A stretch of DNA of 6,817 bases from Rubrobacter sp. GTDB taxonomy: Bacteria > Actinomycetota > Rubrobacteria > Rubrobacterales > Rubrobacteraceae. The translations under genes were made by a program, and so were the position numbers. Under the pieces are notes generated by a model that was not told the DNA's origin, did not search any database, and worked only from the letters and a program-made list of their open reading frames with translations. Shown piece after piece: positions 5,791 through 6,817 of this stretch. The first letter of the stretch is position 1, and each line of letters starts with the position of its first letter. The DNA is taken from NCBI GenBank assembly GCA_016781705.1, contig JADDPV010000160.1, positions 1 to 6,817 on the forward strand, in the 5' to 3' direction.

Positions 5791-6051
5791 CTAATCCTCC
5801 TCCGAGGAGATCAGGCCAACCAGGGCCTCGACCGCCGCCTCCTCGTCCTCGCCCGTCGCCCTGACCAGCACGCTGTCGCCCTTTTTGGCCCCCAGGGCCA
5901 TCAGCTTCATCAGGCTACGGGCATTCGCCTCCCTACCGTTCCTGGCGACGGTAACGTCGGATTTATAGCTCCGGGCTATCTTCACGATCTCCTTCGCCGG
6001 ACGGGCGTGAAGACCGGCCTCGGGTACGACGACCACCTCTCTCTCGACCAC
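5791..6051 (-). CDS. ptsH: PTS phosphocarrier protein HPr
   Basis: HPr is the small cytoplasmic carrier that receives phosphate from enzyme I on a histidine and hands it to sugar-specific enzyme II proteins or regulators. The product has 86 residues, the normal length. His15 lies in the classic GLHARPA loop (13-19). Ser46, the position that HPr kinase modifies in Firmicutes, is present in NARSLMKLMALG (43-54), but the residues after it resemble the enteric pattern (SLFKL) more than the Firmicute one (SIMGVM). The C-terminal helix (69-81) is normal. The GTG at 6051 is preceded by GGAGGAAGGGG on the minus strand, the AAGGGG part six bases away. It forms a two-gene operon with ptsI. No enzyme II or HPr kinase is in the window, so its partners here are unknown. 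Confidence 0.95.
   Translation of the reverse strand: MVEREVVVVPEAGLHARPAKEIVKIARSYKSDVTVARNGREANARSLMKLMALGAKKGDSVLVRATGEDEEAAVEALVGLISSEED
5795..5803 (-). promoter_or_regulatory. Ribosome binding site of ptsI
   Basis: On the minus strand GGAGGAGGA occupies 5803-5795, within the last codons of ptsH and seven bases before the GTG at 5787. This very strong site fixes the ptsI start at a non-ATG codon and couples the two genes. Confidence 0.75.
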
Positions 6052-6267
6052 CTGCTGCCCCTTCCTCCGTTCATGTACGCTGGCGTTCGTCCGGACGCCG
6101 GCGGTGGCACCTGCCTGTAGTTTCGCAGGCCGTCGGGGGGGACGCTTCCTGCGGGACGTGCGCCATCCCCTGTGATGGTGCCTCCCAACAACGGCTCCAG
6201 CAACTCCGGCTTAGGAAGGGGACTCCCGGCCCTTACGGCCTCGCCACGCGCATTCAACGCCGTTGTT
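6052..6267 (-). other. Intergenic region and structured ptsH leader
   Basis: This 216-base gap lies between the DUF2243 stop and the ptsH start. In 6113-6178 four short inverted repeats follow one another: GCCTG/CAGGC (6113-6117 with 6126-6130), CGTC/GACG (6131-6134 with 6141-6144, six-base loop), TCC/GGA (6147-6149 with 6154-6156) and CCATC/GATGG (6163-6167 with 6174-6178). GGCACC (6106-6111) can also pair with GGTGCC (6177-6182), closing most of the set but competing with the last hairpin. A weak GGCC hairpin (6228-6240) near the DUF2243 stop lacks a T run. I could not identify a convincing promoter or a known riboswitch class. A 91-residue open frame across it looks non-coding. Confidence 0.4.
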
Positions 6268-6759
6268 TCAGCGTACGCGTGCGGGCGGGGTGATCCTGCT
6301 GAAACCGTCCTGAACGAGCCTACGGCCGATCAGGACGAGGGCCGCGCCCAGTGCGAGGAAGGCCAGGTCGAGGGCGAGACGGACGGGGCCGGGCGGCAGG
6401 CTGTCGAGCACATGGTGGATGCCGAGCAGGTGGTGGTCGATGATCCCCTCGACGAGGTTGAAGATCCCCCAGCCCATCAGCGCCGCGCCGACGAGCGTCC
6501 GGGCCGGCGGTAGGGTGTCCTCGGTTCGGGCGGCGCGCCACAGCAGCAGGACCCCCGCTATCGTGAAGACGTAGGTCATCGTGTGGAAGAGGCCGTCCCA
6601 GAGCGTGTTCAGCTCCAGGCTACTGACGCTCGTCGGGGGGCTGGTCGCCGTCAGCATGTGGTGCCATTGGAGGACCTGATGAAGAAAGATGCCGTCGAAG
6701 AATCCGCCGAGGCCGAGGCCGAGGATCACGCCGGCGACGATGGGCCTGTTGGAGAACAT
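6268..6759 (-). CDS. DUF2243 membrane protein
   Basis: This 163-residue integral membrane protein belongs to the DUF2243 family, whose function is unknown to me. Four hydrophobic helices lie at about 7-30, 58-76, 88-106 and 127-145. The family's characteristic segments are GGFFDGIFLHQVLQWHHM (18-35), NTLWDGLFH (51-59) and GWGIFNLVEGIIDHHLLGIHHV (96-117). They place His27, His33, His34, His59, His109, His110, His115 and His116 with Asp22, Asp55, Glu104 and Asp108 at or near helix ends, a pattern suggesting metal or heme binding; that role is inferred. The ATG at 6759 is the only good start and begins just before helix 1. GGTGAGG lies one base upstream, closer than usual. It reads in the same direction as ptsHI but is separated by 216 bases, so it is probably a separate unit. 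Confidence 0.88.
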   Translation of the reverse strand: MFSNRPIVAGVILGLGLGGFFDGIFLHQVLQWHHMLTATSPPTSVSSLELNTLWDGLFHTMTYVFTIAGVLLLWRAARTEDTLPPARTLVGAALMGWGIFNLVEGIIDHHLLGIHHVLDSLPPGPVRLALDLAFLALGAALVLIGRRLVQDGFSRITPPARVR

Positions 6760-6817
6760 GCCTCACCGTTTACCCCGGGGCGCCCGACGGGTAACCCGGA
6801 CGGCGGGTAGCTTCAGA
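6760..6817 (-). promoter_or_regulatory. Upstream region of the DUF2243 gene with inverted repeats
   Basis: The 58 bases upstream of the DUF2243 ATG hold several symmetric elements: GTTTACCC (6768-6775) facing GGGTAAC (6789-6795), CGGGT/ACCCG around a single base (6788-6798), and the palindrome CCCCGGGG (6773-6780). They could be operator sites or chance in GC-rich DNA. I see no clear -10 or -35 pair before the window ends. Confidence 0.3.

Noticed and set aside
5116..6120. 334-residue plus-strand open frame opposite ptsI and ptsH
   Set aside because: It runs antisense across both clearly identified PTS genes, is rich in Gly/Arg/His/Leu shadow repeats and has no motif.
6120..6180. Possible fluoride, cobalamin or c-di-GMP riboswitch upstream of ptsH
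   Set aside because: Fragments such as GGGGAUGG and CACAGGG recall parts of these classes, but the required conserved partners and pseudoknot segments are not found in the right order, so no known class can be claimed.
5982..6257. 91-residue minus-strand frame in the gap before ptsH
   Set aside because: It overlaps the start of ptsH in another frame, has a Pro/Arg/Gly-rich non-family sequence and crosses the hairpin cluster; no good ribosome binding site precedes it.

Overview
This 6.8 kb window is GC-rich chromosomal DNA with tightly packed genes. It carries nine genes in three blocks, all read from sequence alone. The composition, the overlapping start/stop codons and the heavy use of GTG, TTG and even CTG starts (seven of nine genes lack ATG) suggest a high-GC actinobacterium-like lineage. 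Rubrobacter or its relatives are plausible, but the window has no rRNA or other phylogenetic marker, so this is only an inference. I see no insertion sequence, CRISPR array, tRNA, rRNA or phage gene.

Block 1 (about 240-4067, plus strand) is a thiamine-centred operon. The order is a DUF2071/YqjF-family protein, thiE (thiamine-phosphate synthase), a protein with two intact Nudix domains in tandem, a small two-helix membrane protein, thiL (thiamine-phosphate kinase) and a small ChaB-family protein. The first five are joined by 4-base stop/start overlaps or a 3-base gap; chaB follows after 64 bases. ThiE makes thiamine phosphate and ThiL converts it to the cofactor thiamine diphosphate, so the Nudix protein lying between them is a candidate for handling a thiamine-related diphosphate. 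The first gene has a -10-like box so close to its ATG that the transcript may be leaderless. No TPP riboswitch is visible upstream. The complete ThiL N-terminus is recovered only if translation begins at a CTG codon that overlaps the previous stop.

Block 2 (4156-6051, minus strand, convergent with block 1) is ptsH-ptsI, encoding HPr and enzyme I, the general phosphotransfer proteins of the sugar PTS, three bases apart. No sugar-specific enzyme II is present here. A GC-rich 10-bp hairpin lies between the two convergent blocks and probably terminates transcription.

Block 3 (6268-6759, minus strand) is a DUF2243 four-helix membrane protein rich in conserved-looking His and Asp. The 216-base gap between it and ptsH holds a run of four adjacent short hairpins and no convincing promoter.

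The points most worth a second look are the tandem Nudix protein with its small membrane neighbour inside a thiamine operon, the CTG start of thiL, the competing hairpins over the chaB ribosome binding site, and the structured ptsH leader.
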